From contig NZ_QPNC01000015.1 in assembly GCF_003386285.1 (NCBI RefSeq), positions 1 through 64,000 of the forward strand: DNA of 64,000 nucleotides. The letters are read 5' to 3'. Source of the DNA: Nocardiopsis sp. FIRDI 009 (lineage in GTDB: Bacteria; Actinomycetota; Actinomycetes; Streptosporangiales; Streptosporangiaceae). How positions within the stretch are numbered: position 1 is the stretch's first letter; the number at the start of each line of letters is the position of its first letter. This document shows, piece after piece, positions 33,893 to 42,471 of this stretch. Under the pieces are notes generated by a model, which saw nothing but the letters and a program-made list of their open reading frames with translations, searched no databases and had not been told where the DNA came from. The position numbers and the translations under genes are program-made.

Positions 33893-34272
33893 GCCATTCC
33901 CCTTTCTAGATGTTCCTCGCAGGTGACCGGGGCCGACCCGCGGCACCGACGCCGATCCGACGAGACGGTTCGGTTCCGGAACCGTGGACCGGGTCCGTGT
34001 GACTCGCGCCCGCGTGAGGTCAGGGACGTGAACCACTCCTCGACCATTATCTCGGAGGTTGACCCCGGTGTGTGCGCCAGGCGACGGCCGCGCGAGCGCG
34101 CGAACGTCTACCAGCGAGGAATCGTTGGTCAGTAAAGGTTATATCGGTCCTGACCGAATTCCGATGAGAGCGTGGGAGCCGAACGATCTCCTGCCCCGGC
34201 GCGGCCGGTCGAAACAGGGGCTCCGGCCGCTCCCGCGCCACCGCGGCGACCGGGGGCCTCCTCCGGGGAGGC
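33893..34272. other. 380-bp gap with a likely promoter
   Basis: No convincing gene is seen. On the minus strand a TATAAC -10 (34138-34143) lies next to the perfect palindrome TCGGTCCTGACCGA (34144-34157) and within a wider repeat GGTCAG/CTGACC (34127-34132 and 34150-34155). A transcript from here would reach the DUF3117 gene with a leader of about 240 nt. GATAAT at 34045-34050 on the minus strand is a second candidate. Confidence 0.4.
34144..34157 (-). promoter_or_regulatory. Palindrome adjacent to a TATAAC -10
   Basis: TCGGTC-CT-GACCGA is fully symmetric and touches the -10 (34138-34143). It is well placed for a repressor to block transcription toward the DUF3117 gene. Confidence 0.4.
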
Positions 34273-34866
34273 TCAGTCCATCGCCCCCGTGGAGGTCATC
34301 CGGGTTCCCTCGTCCGTGACGGACGACCACTCGGCCATCAGGCCCCGTCTGTCGCCGTCCGGCCACAGGGTCAGCTCCGCGTCGTCGACGCAGCGGTCCT
34401 CGGGGTCGGCGAGCTCGGTGTAGGCGTACACGACGCGGTCGCCGTCGCGCGCGGACAGCTCCAGCGTCCCCGAGCAGCTGAAGGTCGTCCACGCGGTGCC
34501 ACCGGTCTGGCCGCCCTCCTCGATACGGACCTCGGCGTGCCAGTCGGCGACGTGTTCGCCCTCGGTGTCGACCTGAGTCATCTCACCCGCCCAGGATCCG
34601 ACGAACCGCTCCAGGTGTCCGGCGTCCTCCGCGACGTCGGACCCGCCGTCCCCCAGGAGGGTCCACGCGGCGGCGATGCCTCCCGAAAGCACAAGGGCCG
34701 CCAGCACCGCCCCGGACACGAAGGCGATCCGACGGCGGCGCCTGAGGGTGTGGCGGGTCGATCGGGGGGGCTGCCACAGGGACATCTGGCGGACGGGGCT
34801 GGGGGAACCGTCGCCCCCGCCCTCGGGTCCCGGATCGAGATCGGCTGCTGTGTCCATCCTCGCCAT
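34273..34866 (-). CDS. Hypothetical membrane-anchored protein with lipocalin-like tail
   Basis: The 197-residue protein has a charged N-terminus of about 45 residues, one transmembrane helix (about 50-70), and an extracellular domain of about 115 residues. VGSWAGEMTQVD and later WHAEVRIEEGG and AEWSS suggest a small beta-barrel or lipocalin-like fold. Two cysteines (in TFSCSG and EDRCVDD) may form a disulfide. I do not recognise a specific function. ATG 34866 is favoured; ATG 34857 is also possible. It lies between the DUF3117 gene and a DivIVA-like gene. Confidence 0.65.
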   Translation of the reverse strand: MARMDTAADLDPGPEGGGDGSPSPVRQMSLWQPPRSTRHTLRRRRRIAFVSGAVLAALVLSGGIAAAWTLLGDGGSDVAEDAGHLERFVGSWAGEMTQVDTEGEHVADWHAEVRIEEGGQTGGTAWTTFSCSGTLELSARDGDRVVYAYTELADPEDRCVDDAELTLWPDGDRRGLMAEWSSVTDEGTRMTSTGAMD

Positions 34867-35032
34867 CCTGACCGAAGCTCCGCCCGCTCCGGTGGAACGG
34901 GGGGTACGTGTGTACAGCGAACGAGAATAGGGCACCGGAAACCGGCACGGCGGACGATGACGGGGCGTACGTTGTGACACACGACATACCCCGCGTCGGG
35001 GCGCGGTCCCACCCGGTCGGGTACGGGCGGTG

Positions 35033-35497
35033 TCAGCCCTGGCCGGGAGCGGTGGAGGCGTTCTCCGCCGAGGCGTCGGCCCCGCCTCCGGCCACGCCCT
35101 CCCGGTCGGGGGCGTCGCCGGATCTCTCCGGGGCGTAGGCGTCGCCGGGCAGGCGCTGACCGGCCCCGGGCCCCTGCCCCTCGGGGACGTACGGGGCGTC
35201 GAGCCGGGCGAGCCGCCACTCCAGGTCCTCGATCCTCGCCTCGCGCTCGCGCAGCGTGGCGGTGAGACGTGCGAGGAGTTCGTCGACGGCGCGGACGTGG
35301 TAGCCCCACAGCGCCAGGGGCAGCAGGAGCCGACCGAGGTCGGCCGATCCGACCGGGCGGTCCACGGGCAGGTCCAACGGGGGGTAGTCGGCCTCGAAAC
35401 GGGCGAGCTGCCCACCCTTGCCGAGCACGACGTAGACGACGCCGATGAGCACGGCCAGGGCAGCGGCACCGACCAGGATCATGATGAAGACAGGCAC
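35033..35497 (-). CDS. DivIVA-domain-like membrane protein
   Basis: The 154-residue protein has an N-terminal hydrophobic segment (about 3-27), then a DivIVA-like coiled-coil region: LPLALWGYHVRAVDELLARL and a REREARIEDLEWRL heptad stretch. The C-terminus is disordered. It may be a membrane-tethered growth or division factor, like Rv1209 in mycobacteria, but the homology is judged from pattern only. GTG 35497 is chosen since homologues begin with the hydrophobic segment. Confidence 0.7.
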   Translation of the reverse strand: MPVFIMILVGAAALAVLIGVVYVVLGKGGQLARFEADYPPLDLPVDRPVGSADLGRLLLPLALWGYHVRAVDELLARLTATLREREARIEDLEWRLARLDAPYVPEGQGPGAGQRLPGDAYAPERSGDAPDREGVAGGGADASAENASTAPGQG

Positions 35498-35651
35498 GGT
35501 TAGATGCTCCCACGCCCGCCCGTCGCCCGCCACCACCTGTGGACGGCCGCCTCACGGAGGGACGCGGCCCCCCCGACGGACGCCCGACGGCGCGGCGCCC
35601 CCACGACGTCACCCGCCGCCGCACGTGGACGGCCGGTGGACGGCGGACCGC

Positions 35652-36425
35652 TCAGCTGGTACCCGGCGGGATCTCACCGTTGCGCTGGGCGATGTCCAGG
35701 TGCGACTTGCGGATGATGTCGACGATCTCGTCGGGGTCGTCGGTCAGCTGGAGCAGCTCCGTGTCCGCCGGGCTGATCAGGCCGTGCTCCAGCAGACGGG
35801 ACTCGACCCACTCGCACAGGCCGCCCCAGAACTCCGTGCCGACCAGGACCACGGGGAACCGGGTCACCTTGTTGGTCTGGACGAGGGTGATCGCCTCGAA
35901 CAGCTCGTCCAGCGTCCCGAACCCGCCGGGCAGCACCACGAAGGCCTGCGCGTACTTCACGAACATCGTCTTGCGGACGAAGAAGTACCGGAAGGTCATC
36001 CCCACGTCGATGTAGGCGTTGAGGGACTGCTCGAACGGCAGCTCGATGCCCAGCCCGACGGACATGCCGCCCGCCCCCTGGGCCCCCTTGTTGGCGGCCT
36101 CCATCATCCCCGGGCCGCCGCCGGTGATCGTGGCGTACCCGGCCTCAGCCAGCCTGGCGCCGACCTTCACGCCCAGCGCGTAGTGCTCGCTGTCCGGCTT
36201 CACCCGGGCCGACCCGAACACGCTCACCGCCGACGGCAGCTCGGACAGCAGACCGAACCCCTCGACGAACTCCGACTGGATGCGCAGCACCCGCCAGGGG
36301 TCCGTGTGGACCCAGTCCGTCGGCCCCCGCTGGTCCAGCAGGCGCTGGTCGGTGGTGGTCTGGGGGATGGCCCGCCCCCGGTACGTCAGCGGACCCGCGT
36401 GCCGAATGTGTTCCTCTTCCGTCAT
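35652..36425 (-). CDS. LOG-family (TIGR00730) Rossmann-fold protein
   Basis: The 257-residue protein carries the LOG signatures GGGPGMMEAANKGA and PGGFGTLDELFEAI, the PGGxGTxxE motif that binds phosphoribosyl groups. Members hydrolyse nucleoside 5'-monophosphates to base and ribose 5-phosphate (cytokinin-activating in plants). The longer N-terminus and size fit the actinobacterial type II group. ATG 36425 lies 7 nt from a -10 TAGCTT (36433-36438), so the gene is probably leaderless. Confidence 0.9.
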   Translation of the reverse strand: MTEEEHIRHAGPLTYRGRAIPQTTTDQRLLDQRGPTDWVHTDPWRVLRIQSEFVEGFGLLSELPSAVSVFGSARVKPDSEHYALGVKVGARLAEAGYATITGGGPGMMEAANKGAQGAGGMSVGLGIELPFEQSLNAYIDVGMTFRYFFVRKTMFVKYAQAFVVLPGGFGTLDELFEAITLVQTNKVTRFPVVLVGTEFWGGLCEWVESRLLEHGLISPADTELLQLTDDPDEIVDIIRKSHLDIAQRNGEIPPGTS

Positions 36426-36572
36426 GCTCGTAAAGCTATCCGAGCGGGGGCGGACCACACCTGAACCACGCGTGTACCCGTGGTGACCGGAAACGGCCGA
36501 TTCGCCATCCGAACACCCGAAACCCCCTGGTCGCGACGGTGGTCACCGCCCATGGCCGGTGGTGACCCTCGG

Positions 36573-37637
36573 TCAGCGCGCCCCGCCGAGCCAGGCGACC
36601 ATCCGCTCCTCGGCCTCGCGGATCCTCGCGATCTCGGCGTACTCGTCCCTGGTGTGGGCCAGCAGCGGATCGCCGGGACCGTAGTTCACGGCGGGAACAC
36701 CCAGCTCGGAGAAGCGCGACACGTCGGTCCACCCGAGCTTGGCGCGCGCCCGCCCCTCCCCCACAGCGGTGACGAACGCGGCGGCGGACGGGTCGTCGAG
36801 ACCGGGACGCGCCGGGGCGGCGGCGTCGGTCACCATGACCTCGAAGCCGTCGAACACCTCGCGCAGGTGCGCCTCGGCGTCCGCGACCGACAGGTCCGGG
36901 GCGAAGCGGTAGTTGACCGTGACCGCGCACTCGTCGGGGATGACGTTGCCCGCGACCCCGCCCTCGATGGCCACCGCGTTGAGCCCCTCGTGGAAGCGCA
37001 GCCCCTCGACCTCCGGCTCACGCGGGGTGTAGGCGCGCAGGACGTCGAGGATCGCCCCGGCGCCGTGGATCGCGTTCTCCCCCATCCAGGAGCGGGCGCT
37101 GTGCGCACGCCTGCCCCGGGCGACGACCCGCGCGCGCATCGTGCCCTGGCAGCCGCCCTCGATGACGCCGTCGGTCGGCTCCATGAGGATGGCGAAGTCG
37201 CTGCCCAGCCACTCGGGGTGGTGCAGCGCCAGGCGGCGCAGGCCGTTGCGGGAGGCGTCGACCTCCTCGTTGTCGTAGAACACGTACGTGACGTCGTGCA
37301 CCGGCTCCGTGACCAGCGCGGCGAGCTTGAGCTGGACCGCGACCCCGGCCTTCATGTCGGTGGTGCCGCAGCCGTACAGGCGGCCGCCCTCCACGTGCGA
37401 GGGGACGTTGTCGACGATGGGGACGGTGTCGATGTGACCGGCGATCACGACCCTGCGGGGGCGGCCCAGGTCGGTGCGGGCCACGACCGCGTCACCGTCG
37501 CGGACGACCTTGAGGTGCGCCAGCTCGGACAGGGCCTGCTCGACCGCGTCCGCCAGGATCCGCTCGTCACCGCTCTCGGAGCGGATGTCCACGAGGGCGG
37601 CGGTCAGGTCCGCCACGTCGGAGGTCACATCCAGCAT
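36573..37637 (-). CDS. dapE: Succinyl-diaminopimelate desuccinylase
   Basis: The 354-residue M20 metallopeptidase-like enzyme has IAGHIDTVP (first zinc ligand), GTTDMKAG, the catalytic Glu in NEEVD, and MEPTDG. It cleaves N-succinyl-LL-diaminopimelate to LL-DAP and succinate, a step in lysine and peptidoglycan synthesis. ATG 37637 is the start. It sits in a dap neighbourhood with dapD (38623) and dapC (40677), all on the minus strand. Confidence 0.93.
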   Translation of the reverse strand: MLDVTSDVADLTAALVDIRSESGDERILADAVEQALSELAHLKVVRDGDAVVARTDLGRPRRVVIAGHIDTVPIVDNVPSHVEGGRLYGCGTTDMKAGVAVQLKLAALVTEPVHDVTYVFYDNEEVDASRNGLRRLALHHPEWLGSDFAILMEPTDGVIEGGCQGTMRARVVARGRRAHSARSWMGENAIHGAGAILDVLRAYTPREPEVEGLRFHEGLNAVAIEGGVAGNVIPDECAVTVNYRFAPDLSVADAEAHLREVFDGFEVMVTDAAAPARPGLDDPSAAAFVTAVGEGRARAKLGWTDVSRFSELGVPAVNYGPGDPLLAHTRDEYAEIARIREAEERMVAWLGGAR

Positions 37638-37785
37638 CGTCTCGCCCCGTTCAGGTCGTCGTCCGTCGCTCGCGCCGCACCGCGTCCCCGGACGCGCACG
37701 CGCCGTCCAGCCTAGGTCAGGAGTCCCGGAGGGCTGTCCGCCGCCGCCCCGGCGCTCACCCGCCTCCGTTCGGCACGGCTCCGCG

Positions 37786-38523
37786 TCAGGCCGGGGTGAG
37801 GACGCAGAACTCGTTGCCCTCGGGGTCGGCCAGGACCGTCCACGGCACGTCGCCCTGGCCGATGTCGATGGGGGTGGCGCCGAGCGCCCGCAGCCGGGAC
37901 ACCTCCTGCTCCTGGTCGTCGCCGGGGTACGGTCGCAGGTCGAGGTGGACGCGGTTCTTCACGGTCTTGGCGTCGGGGGTGCGGAGGAACACGAGGTAGG
38001 GGCCGACGTCCTTGGCGGAGCGCAGCACCGCGTGGTCGTCGGTCACCTCGCGCAGGGTCCAGTCCATCGCCTCGTCCCAGAACCGGGCCATCGCCCGGGG
38101 GTCGACGCAGTCGACCGTCACCGCGGCCATCGGCCCGGTGTCCCGGTAGACCTCCCGGGGCTCCAGCACGCGGAACTCGTTGCCCTCGGGGTCGGCCAGG
38201 ACCGTCCACGGCACGTCGCCCCGGCCGATGTCGGCGGGCGTCGCGCCGAGTTCCTCAAGGCGGGCGACCAGCTCCGTCTGATGAGCCGCGGACGTGGTGG
38301 CGAGGTCGACGCGCACCCGGTTCCGCACCGTCTTGGGTTCCGGGACGGCGACGATGTCGAGGCAGACGGCGACCGGATCGGGGTAGACGAAGCCCTCGGG
38401 TTCCAGGTTGGTCACGCCGGGTCCCTCGCTGGAGATGTCCCAGCCGAGCACCTTCGCCCAGAACTCGCCGAGCGCGGCGTCATCCAGAGCACTCATATGG
38501 ATTTGAACAAGCCGAGTCGCCAT
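37786..38523 (-). CDS. Two-domain VOC family protein
   Basis: The 245-residue protein is a tandem of two VOC modules (about 1-123 and 130-245), each ending in GDVPWTVLADPEGNEF. The two copies of this segment are encoded by identical 49-nt DNA (37807-37855 and 38173-38221), showing recent sequence homogenisation. It is of the glyoxalase-6/DUF type without an assigned substrate. ATG 38523 is the start. It lies between dapE and dapD but has no obvious link to them. Confidence 0.88.
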   Translation of the reverse strand: MATRLVQIHMSALDDAALGEFWAKVLGWDISSEGPGVTNLEPEGFVYPDPVAVCLDIVAVPEPKTVRNRVRVDLATTSAAHQTELVARLEELGATPADIGRGDVPWTVLADPEGNEFRVLEPREVYRDTGPMAAVTVDCVDPRAMARFWDEAMDWTLREVTDDHAVLRSAKDVGPYLVFLRTPDAKTVKNRVHLDLRPYPGDDQEQEVSRLRALGATPIDIGQGDVPWTVLADPEGNEFCVLTPA

Positions 38524-38573
38524 GCCGCCGATCCTATGCCCGCGCGGAGCGGGGAGAGCAACCGAGAAAACGG

Positions 38574-38604
38574 AGCGCCCCTCCGCACCGGGCGGAAGGG
38601 CGCT
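38574..38604 (-). terminator. Intrinsic terminator after dapD
   Basis: A 13-position stem with one mismatch (38574-38586 with 38592-38604) and a 5-nt loop is followed on the minus strand by CCGTTTTCTC, so it has a U-rich tail, which is uncommon in this window. Confidence 0.7.
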
Positions 38605-38622
38605 TTCGAGGGGTCGCGCGCG

Positions 38623-39459
38623 TCAGGCGTTGACGCCGTGCTCGCGGAGCAGGTCGTTCAGCGCGAGCTTGTCGTGCTCCTGCCCCTTCTCCAGTCGCTT
38701 GAGCACCAGCAGGACCGGCATGCCGAAGTCACCGCCGGGGAAGCTCTTGACGCGGTTGGCGGTCACGCAGACCGACCAGGCCGGGGCCTCACCGCGCGGC
38801 AGCTCCTCGCCGGTCTCGGCGTCGAAGACGCGCGTGGAGGAGGTGAGGATGGTGCCCGCGCCGAGCTTGGCGCCGGTACGCACCCGCGCGCCCTCGACGA
38901 CCATGCTGCGGGAGCCGAGGAAGGCGTCGTCCTCGATGACGACCGGGGACGCCTGCGGCGGCTCCAGGACGCCGCCGACGCCGACGCCGCCGGACAGGTG
39001 GACGTTCTCGCCGACCTGGGCGCAGGAGCCGACGGTCGCCCACGTGTCCACCATGGTGCCGGAGCCGACGTGGGCGCCGATGTTGGTGAAGGACGGCATG
39101 AGCACGACGCCCGGGGCCAGGTAGGAACCCCAGCGGGCGATCGCGCCCGCGACGACGCGGACGCCGTCGAAGCGGGTCTTCAGCGGCATCCGGTCGTGGT
39201 GGTAGAAGTCGCCGACGTGCGACTCCTTCATGTCCAGGACCTTGAAGCCGAGCAGGATGGAGCGCTTGGCGCGCTCGTCGACCACGACCTCGTCGGTGCT
39301 GGGGTCGACGAAGGCGACGCGCGCCTTGCCCTCGTCGATCTGGTCGATCGCGCCGATGATGGTCTCGCGCGCCTCGGTGTGGCCGGGGGTGAGTTCGGAG
39401 CGCCGCTCCCAGAGTTCGTCGATCTGTTCCGGCAGCGGGCTTGTGTACGAGCTGGTCAT
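38623..39459 (-). CDS. dapD: Tetrahydrodipicolinate N-succinyltransferase (E. coli type)
   Basis: The 278-residue left-handed beta-helix enzyme has FTNIGAHVGSGTMVDTW, GSCAQVGENVHLSGG and the VIEDDAFLGSRSMVVEG hexapeptide repeats seen in E. coli DapD. The mycobacterial DapD (Rv1201c) is longer and has a different N-terminal domain. It adds succinate from succinyl-CoA to tetrahydrodipicolinate in the DAP pathway. ATG 39459 lies 8 nt from a -10 TAACGT (39468-39473), so it is probably leaderless; GTG 39465 would add two residues. Confidence 0.92.
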   Translation of the reverse strand: MTSSYTSPLPEQIDELWERRSELTPGHTEARETIIGAIDQIDEGKARVAFVDPSTDEVVVDERAKRSILLGFKVLDMKESHVGDFYHHDRMPLKTRFDGVRVVAGAIARWGSYLAPGVVLMPSFTNIGAHVGSGTMVDTWATVGSCAQVGENVHLSGGVGVGGVLEPPQASPVVIEDDAFLGSRSMVVEGARVRTGAKLGAGTILTSSTRVFDAETGEELPRGEAPAWSVCVTANRVKSFPGGDFGMPVLLVLKRLEKGQEHDKLALNDLLREHGVNA

Positions 39460-39662
39460 GTCCACCCACGTTAGCGGGTTGGCGGGGGTGCGCCGCTGAG
39501 GCCCCGGTCCGTACGCCGCGGACCGGTCCCGGTGACGCTCCGTGCGAACCCGTACCGACGACTACAATTCGGCCCAGGCGCGCGACGCGCCCCACGCGCA
39601 GCACGAACGACCCCCCGTCCCGTGCGGCGCGTTCCACCCGTCACCGACCCGTTGGTTCGCCC

Positions 39663-40544
39663 GTGCCCAGTAAGCGCCGGAAAATCTCCGCGTTCGTCAA
39701 GATCCTCCTGGCTCTGTTCCTCGTGTGCGGTGCTCTCGTCGCCGGGGGCTACTACGTGCTGACCACGGTCGAGCCGCTGGACACCGCCGAGGAGGCCCCG
39801 ACCCCGGCCTGCCGCCTGGACATGGCGCAGGGCAGGTACGACCTGGAGCCCGAGCAGGCGGTGAACGCCGCCACGGTCGGAGGCGTGGCGTTCAGCCGCG
39901 ACCTGCCCCGGGAGGCGGTCACGGTGGCGTACGCGACCGTGTGGCAGGAGTCCACCTTCTACAACCTGGAGTTCGGCGACCGCGACTCGATCGGCCTGTT
40001 CCAGCAGCGGCCGTCCCAGGAGTGGGGCGAGCCGGAGGAGATCCTCGACCCGGTGTACGCCAGCGGCGCGTTCTACGACGCGTTGGCGCAGGTCGGCGGC
40101 TGGGAGGAGCTGCCCGTGTTCGAGGCGGCCCAGGCCGTGCAGCGCAGTGCCGACGGTTACGCCTACGACCAGCACGAGACCCTGTCCGCGGACATGGCCG
40201 AGGCGTTCACCGGCGCCCTGGGCCCGGCGATGACCTGCTGGTACGACGCCGAGACCCTGGAGTCCATGACGGCCGCCGACCCCGACGTCGCGGGCGCCGA
40301 GGCGGAGATGGCCCGGGTGTTCGGCACCGACCCGGCTGAGCTGCCCGTGGCGGAGGACCCGAGCACGGGCGACCTGGGGTGGGCGATGACGCTCTGGGCG
40401 GTCGCCCACGCGGAGGAGTACGGGATCACCTCGGTGACCTACGGCGACCAGCGCTGGCGCGCGTCCGACGGGACCGAGGGCGCCGAGGAGTGGACCACGG
40501 TCGAGGACGGCTCCGACACCGGGGGACGCCCCGTCCTTGACTAG
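39663..40544 (+). CDS. Membrane-anchored lysozyme/transglycosylase-like protein
   Basis: The 293-residue protein has an N-terminal signal-anchor (about 12-35) and an extracellular domain with WQESTFYNLEFGDRDSIGLFQQRPSQEWG, the pattern of SLT-like transglycosylases, with a catalytic-looking Glu in the WQES segment. It could cleave peptidoglycan. The C-terminal third is uncharacterised. GTG 39663 is the start without a strong ribosome-binding site. It is divergent from dapD. Confidence 0.75.
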   Translation: MPSKRRKISAFVKILLALFLVCGALVAGGYYVLTTVEPLDTAEEAPTPACRLDMAQGRYDLEPEQAVNAATVGGVAFSRDLPREAVTVAYATVWQESTFYNLEFGDRDSIGLFQQRPSQEWGEPEEILDPVYASGAFYDALAQVGGWEELPVFEAAQAVQRSADGYAYDQHETLSADMAEAFTGALGPAMTCWYDAETLESMTAADPDVAGAEAEMARVFGTDPAELPVAEDPSTGDLGWAMTLWAVAHAEEYGITSVTYGDQRWRASDGTEGAEEWTTVEDGSDTGGRPVLD

Positions 40545-40609
40545 CTGACACGGCGGCCCCAGGGGGTTACCGTTCGGGCGCCCGACGAGAGCGAGTACCG
40601 CGCCGTAGG

Positions 40610-40672
40610 CGTCCGTTGAGGGTGGTGGCGGGCGACGGGCGGGCCAAAGCGAAGCGGAGGCCCGCGAACAAC
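40610..40672 (-). repeat. Dispersed intergenic repeat, copy D (minus orientation)
   Basis: The reverse complement contains GGCCTCCGCTTCGC, GGCCCG and CGCCCGCCACCACCC, as in copy B (44348-44460). The copy has a stem GCGGGCC/GGCCCGC (40639-40645, 40659-40665). It lies between the convergent transglycosylase-like and dapC genes. Confidence 0.5.
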
Positions 40673-40676
40673 ACTG

Positions 40677-41786
40677 CTACGACGCCAGGCGCCTGACCGC
40701 CGCGTCGACCCGCTCGTCGGTCGCGGTGAAGGCCACCCGGACGTGCCGGGCGCCCGCCGGTCCGTAGAAGTCCCCGGGGGCCACCAGGACGCCGCGTTCG
40801 GCGAGGACGGACACCGCGCCCCACGCGTCGTGTTCGGGGTGGCTCGCCCACAGGTACAGCCCGGCGTCGGAGTGCTCGATCCGCCATCCCGCGCCCTCGA
40901 ACGCGGCGCGCAGGCGGGAGCGGCGCGCACGGTAGCGCTCCTTCTGCTCGGCGGCGTGCTCGTCGTCGTCCAACGCGGCCCGCATGGCGGCCTGTACCGG
41001 GGCGGGGACGATCATCCCCGCGTGCTTGCGGACCGCGAGCAGCTCCCCGACCAGGGCCGGGTCACCGGCGACGAACGCGGCGCGGTAGCCGGCCAGGTTG
41101 GAGCGCTTGGACAGCGAGTGCACGGCCAGCAGGTTCTCGTGCGAGCCGTCGCACACGTCCGGGTGCAGGATCGAGACCGGTTCCCGGTCCTCCCAGCCGA
41201 GGTCGAGGTAGCACTCGTCGGAGGCGACGACCGCCCCCCGCTCGCGCGCCCACTGGACGACCTTGCGCAGATGGGGTACGTCGAGCACGCGGCCGGTGGG
41301 GTTGCTCGGCGAGTTCACCCACACGAGCCCGACCGGCGCCGGTCCGAGCGCGGTCAGCCCGTCCGAGGCGACCGGGGTGGCACCCGCCATGCGGGCGCCG
41401 ACGTCGTAGGTGGGGTAGGCCAGTTCGGGGTGGACGACCGTGTCGCCCTCGCCCAGGCCGAGCAGGGTGGGCAGCCAGGCCACGAGCTCCTTGGAGCCGA
41501 CGGCGGGCAGGACGGCGCCCTCCTCGACGCGGACGCCGTGGCGGCGCGCCAGCCACCCGCGGATCGACGCGCGCAGCTCCGGGGTTCCCCAGGTCATCGG
41601 GTATCCGGGGGAGTCGGCGGCGTCGGCCAGGGCCTGGCGCAGGTTCGGCGGCACCGGATCGACGGGGGTGCCGACGGAGAGGTCGACGATGCCGTCGGGG
41701 CTGGCCGCGGCCGTGCGCTTGTACGGGGCGAGCCTGTCCCACGGGAAGGTCGGGAGCCGGTCCGTCACGCGTCGCCGTTCGGCCAT
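40677..41786 (-). CDS. dapC: N-succinyldiaminopimelate aminotransferase
   Basis: The 369-residue class I/II aminotransferase has the PLP-binding motif VHSLSKRSNLAGYR (catalytic Lys) and the NSPSNPTGR and DECYLD segments of the family. It transfers an amino group from glutamate to N-succinyl-2-amino-6-ketopimelate in DAP synthesis. ATG 41786 with GGAG nine bases upstream is chosen over ATG 41801. It follows a ferredoxin gene on the same strand, as in mycobacteria (Rv1177-Rv1178). Confidence 0.9.
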   Translation of the reverse strand: MAERRRVTDRLPTFPWDRLAPYKRTAAASPDGIVDLSVGTPVDPVPPNLRQALADAADSPGYPMTWGTPELRASIRGWLARRHGVRVEEGAVLPAVGSKELVAWLPTLLGLGEGDTVVHPELAYPTYDVGARMAGATPVASDGLTALGPAPVGLVWVNSPSNPTGRVLDVPHLRKVVQWARERGAVVASDECYLDLGWEDREPVSILHPDVCDGSHENLLAVHSLSKRSNLAGYRAAFVAGDPALVGELLAVRKHAGMIVPAPVQAAMRAALDDDEHAAEQKERYRARRSRLRAAFEGAGWRIEHSDAGLYLWASHPEHDAWGAVSVLAERGVLVAPGDFYGPAGARHVRVAFTATDERVDAAVRRLAS

Positions 41787-41840
41787 CGGTGCGTTCTCCA
41801 TCCGGGTCGGAGGGGTCGGGAAACCAGGGTCGGAACAAGC

Positions 41841-41874
41841 GTCGCGCCGACCCCCGGCCGGGGGTCGGCGCGAC
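41841..41874. terminator. 34-bp perfect palindrome between ferredoxin and dapC
   Basis: Seventeen bases on each side are perfectly complementary with no loop base. It is a strong GC hairpin or cruciform-capable site, downstream of the ferredoxin stop (41968) and about 55 bp before dapC. Together with nearby stems it could insulate the two genes. Confidence 0.65.
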
Positions 41875-41885
41875 ACTCACGTTCG

Positions 41886-41905
41886 GCTGTCCACGCGGGG
41901 ACAGC
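41886..41905. terminator. Short hairpin in the ferredoxin-dapC gap
   Basis: GCTGTCC and GGACAGC form a perfect 7-bp stem around a 6-nt loop, between the 17-bp palindrome and the hairpin at 41932-41956. Confidence 0.35.
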
Positions 41906-41931
41906 ACCCTCTGCGCCAAGGGGGTGCGTGT

Positions 41932-41956
41932 GACCGGCCGGTGCGCCCGGCCGGTC
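41932..41956 (-). terminator. Terminator hairpin after the ferredoxin gene
   Basis: GACCGGCCGG and CCGGCCGGTC form a perfect 10-bp stem around TGCGC, 12 bp past the ferredoxin stop at 41968 on the minus strand. Confidence 0.65.
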
Positions 41957-41967
41957 GTCCGGGCGTC

Positions 41968-42285
41968 CTAGGCCTGCGGCGGGAGCTTGGCCACGAGCGG
42001 GTGGTCCCGCTCGATCTTGCCCACCTTGGAGGCGCCGCCCGGCGAGCCGATCTCGTCGAAGAAGTCGACGTTGGCCTTGTAGAAGTCCTGCCACTGGTCG
42101 GGCAGGTCGTCCTCGTAGTAGATGGCCTCGACAGGGCAGACGGGCTCGCACGCACCGCAGTCGACGCACTCGTCCGGGTGGATGTAGAGCATGCGCTCGC
42201 CCTCGTAGATGCAGTCCACAGGGCACTCGTCAATGCACGCCTTGTCCAGCACATCAACACAGGGCTGCGCGATGACGTAGGTCAC
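41968..42285 (-). CDS. 7Fe-type bacterial ferredoxin
   Basis: The 105-residue ferredoxin has two cysteine sets: [17 protein letters not shown] near the start, which lacks the fully regular CxxCxxCxxxC spacing and fits a [3Fe-4S] site, and [12 protein letters not shown], a [4Fe-4S] site. It resembles the FdxC/7Fe ferredoxins of actinobacteria. It carries electrons to oxidoreductases and may be linked to an essential function. GTG 42285 with AAGGAG six bases upstream is the start. Its location before dapC is conserved. Confidence 0.9.
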   Translation of the reverse strand: MTYVIAQPCVDVLDKACIDECPVDCIYEGERMLYIHPDECVDCGACEPVCPVEAIYYEDDLPDQWQDFYKANVDFFDEIGSPGGASKVGKIERDHPLVAKLPPQA

Positions 42286-42402
42286 GTCGAACTCCTTGAT
42301 CTCACCCCCGCGCTCCACCGGGGAGGGCGGGGACCTTCGGAGTCCCGGGGAGGGACCGGCGTGCGGGCGCCGACTCCCCCGGTTCCCGGGCTCCGCAAGC
42401 TG

Positions 42403-42429
42403 TTGGCACAGATGTCGTTCTCCTAGTAT
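42403..42429 (+). promoter_or_regulatory. Promoter of the small SH3-like gene
   Basis: TTGGCA (42403-42408) and TAGTAT (42424-42429) resemble -35 and -10 hexamers but are spaced by only 15 bp. It lies in the 186-bp gap shared with the divergent ferredoxin gene. Confidence 0.4.
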
Positions 42430-42471
42430 GGCGTCGGAGAATACCCAGCGCACAATCGGGGGTGGCGTTCG

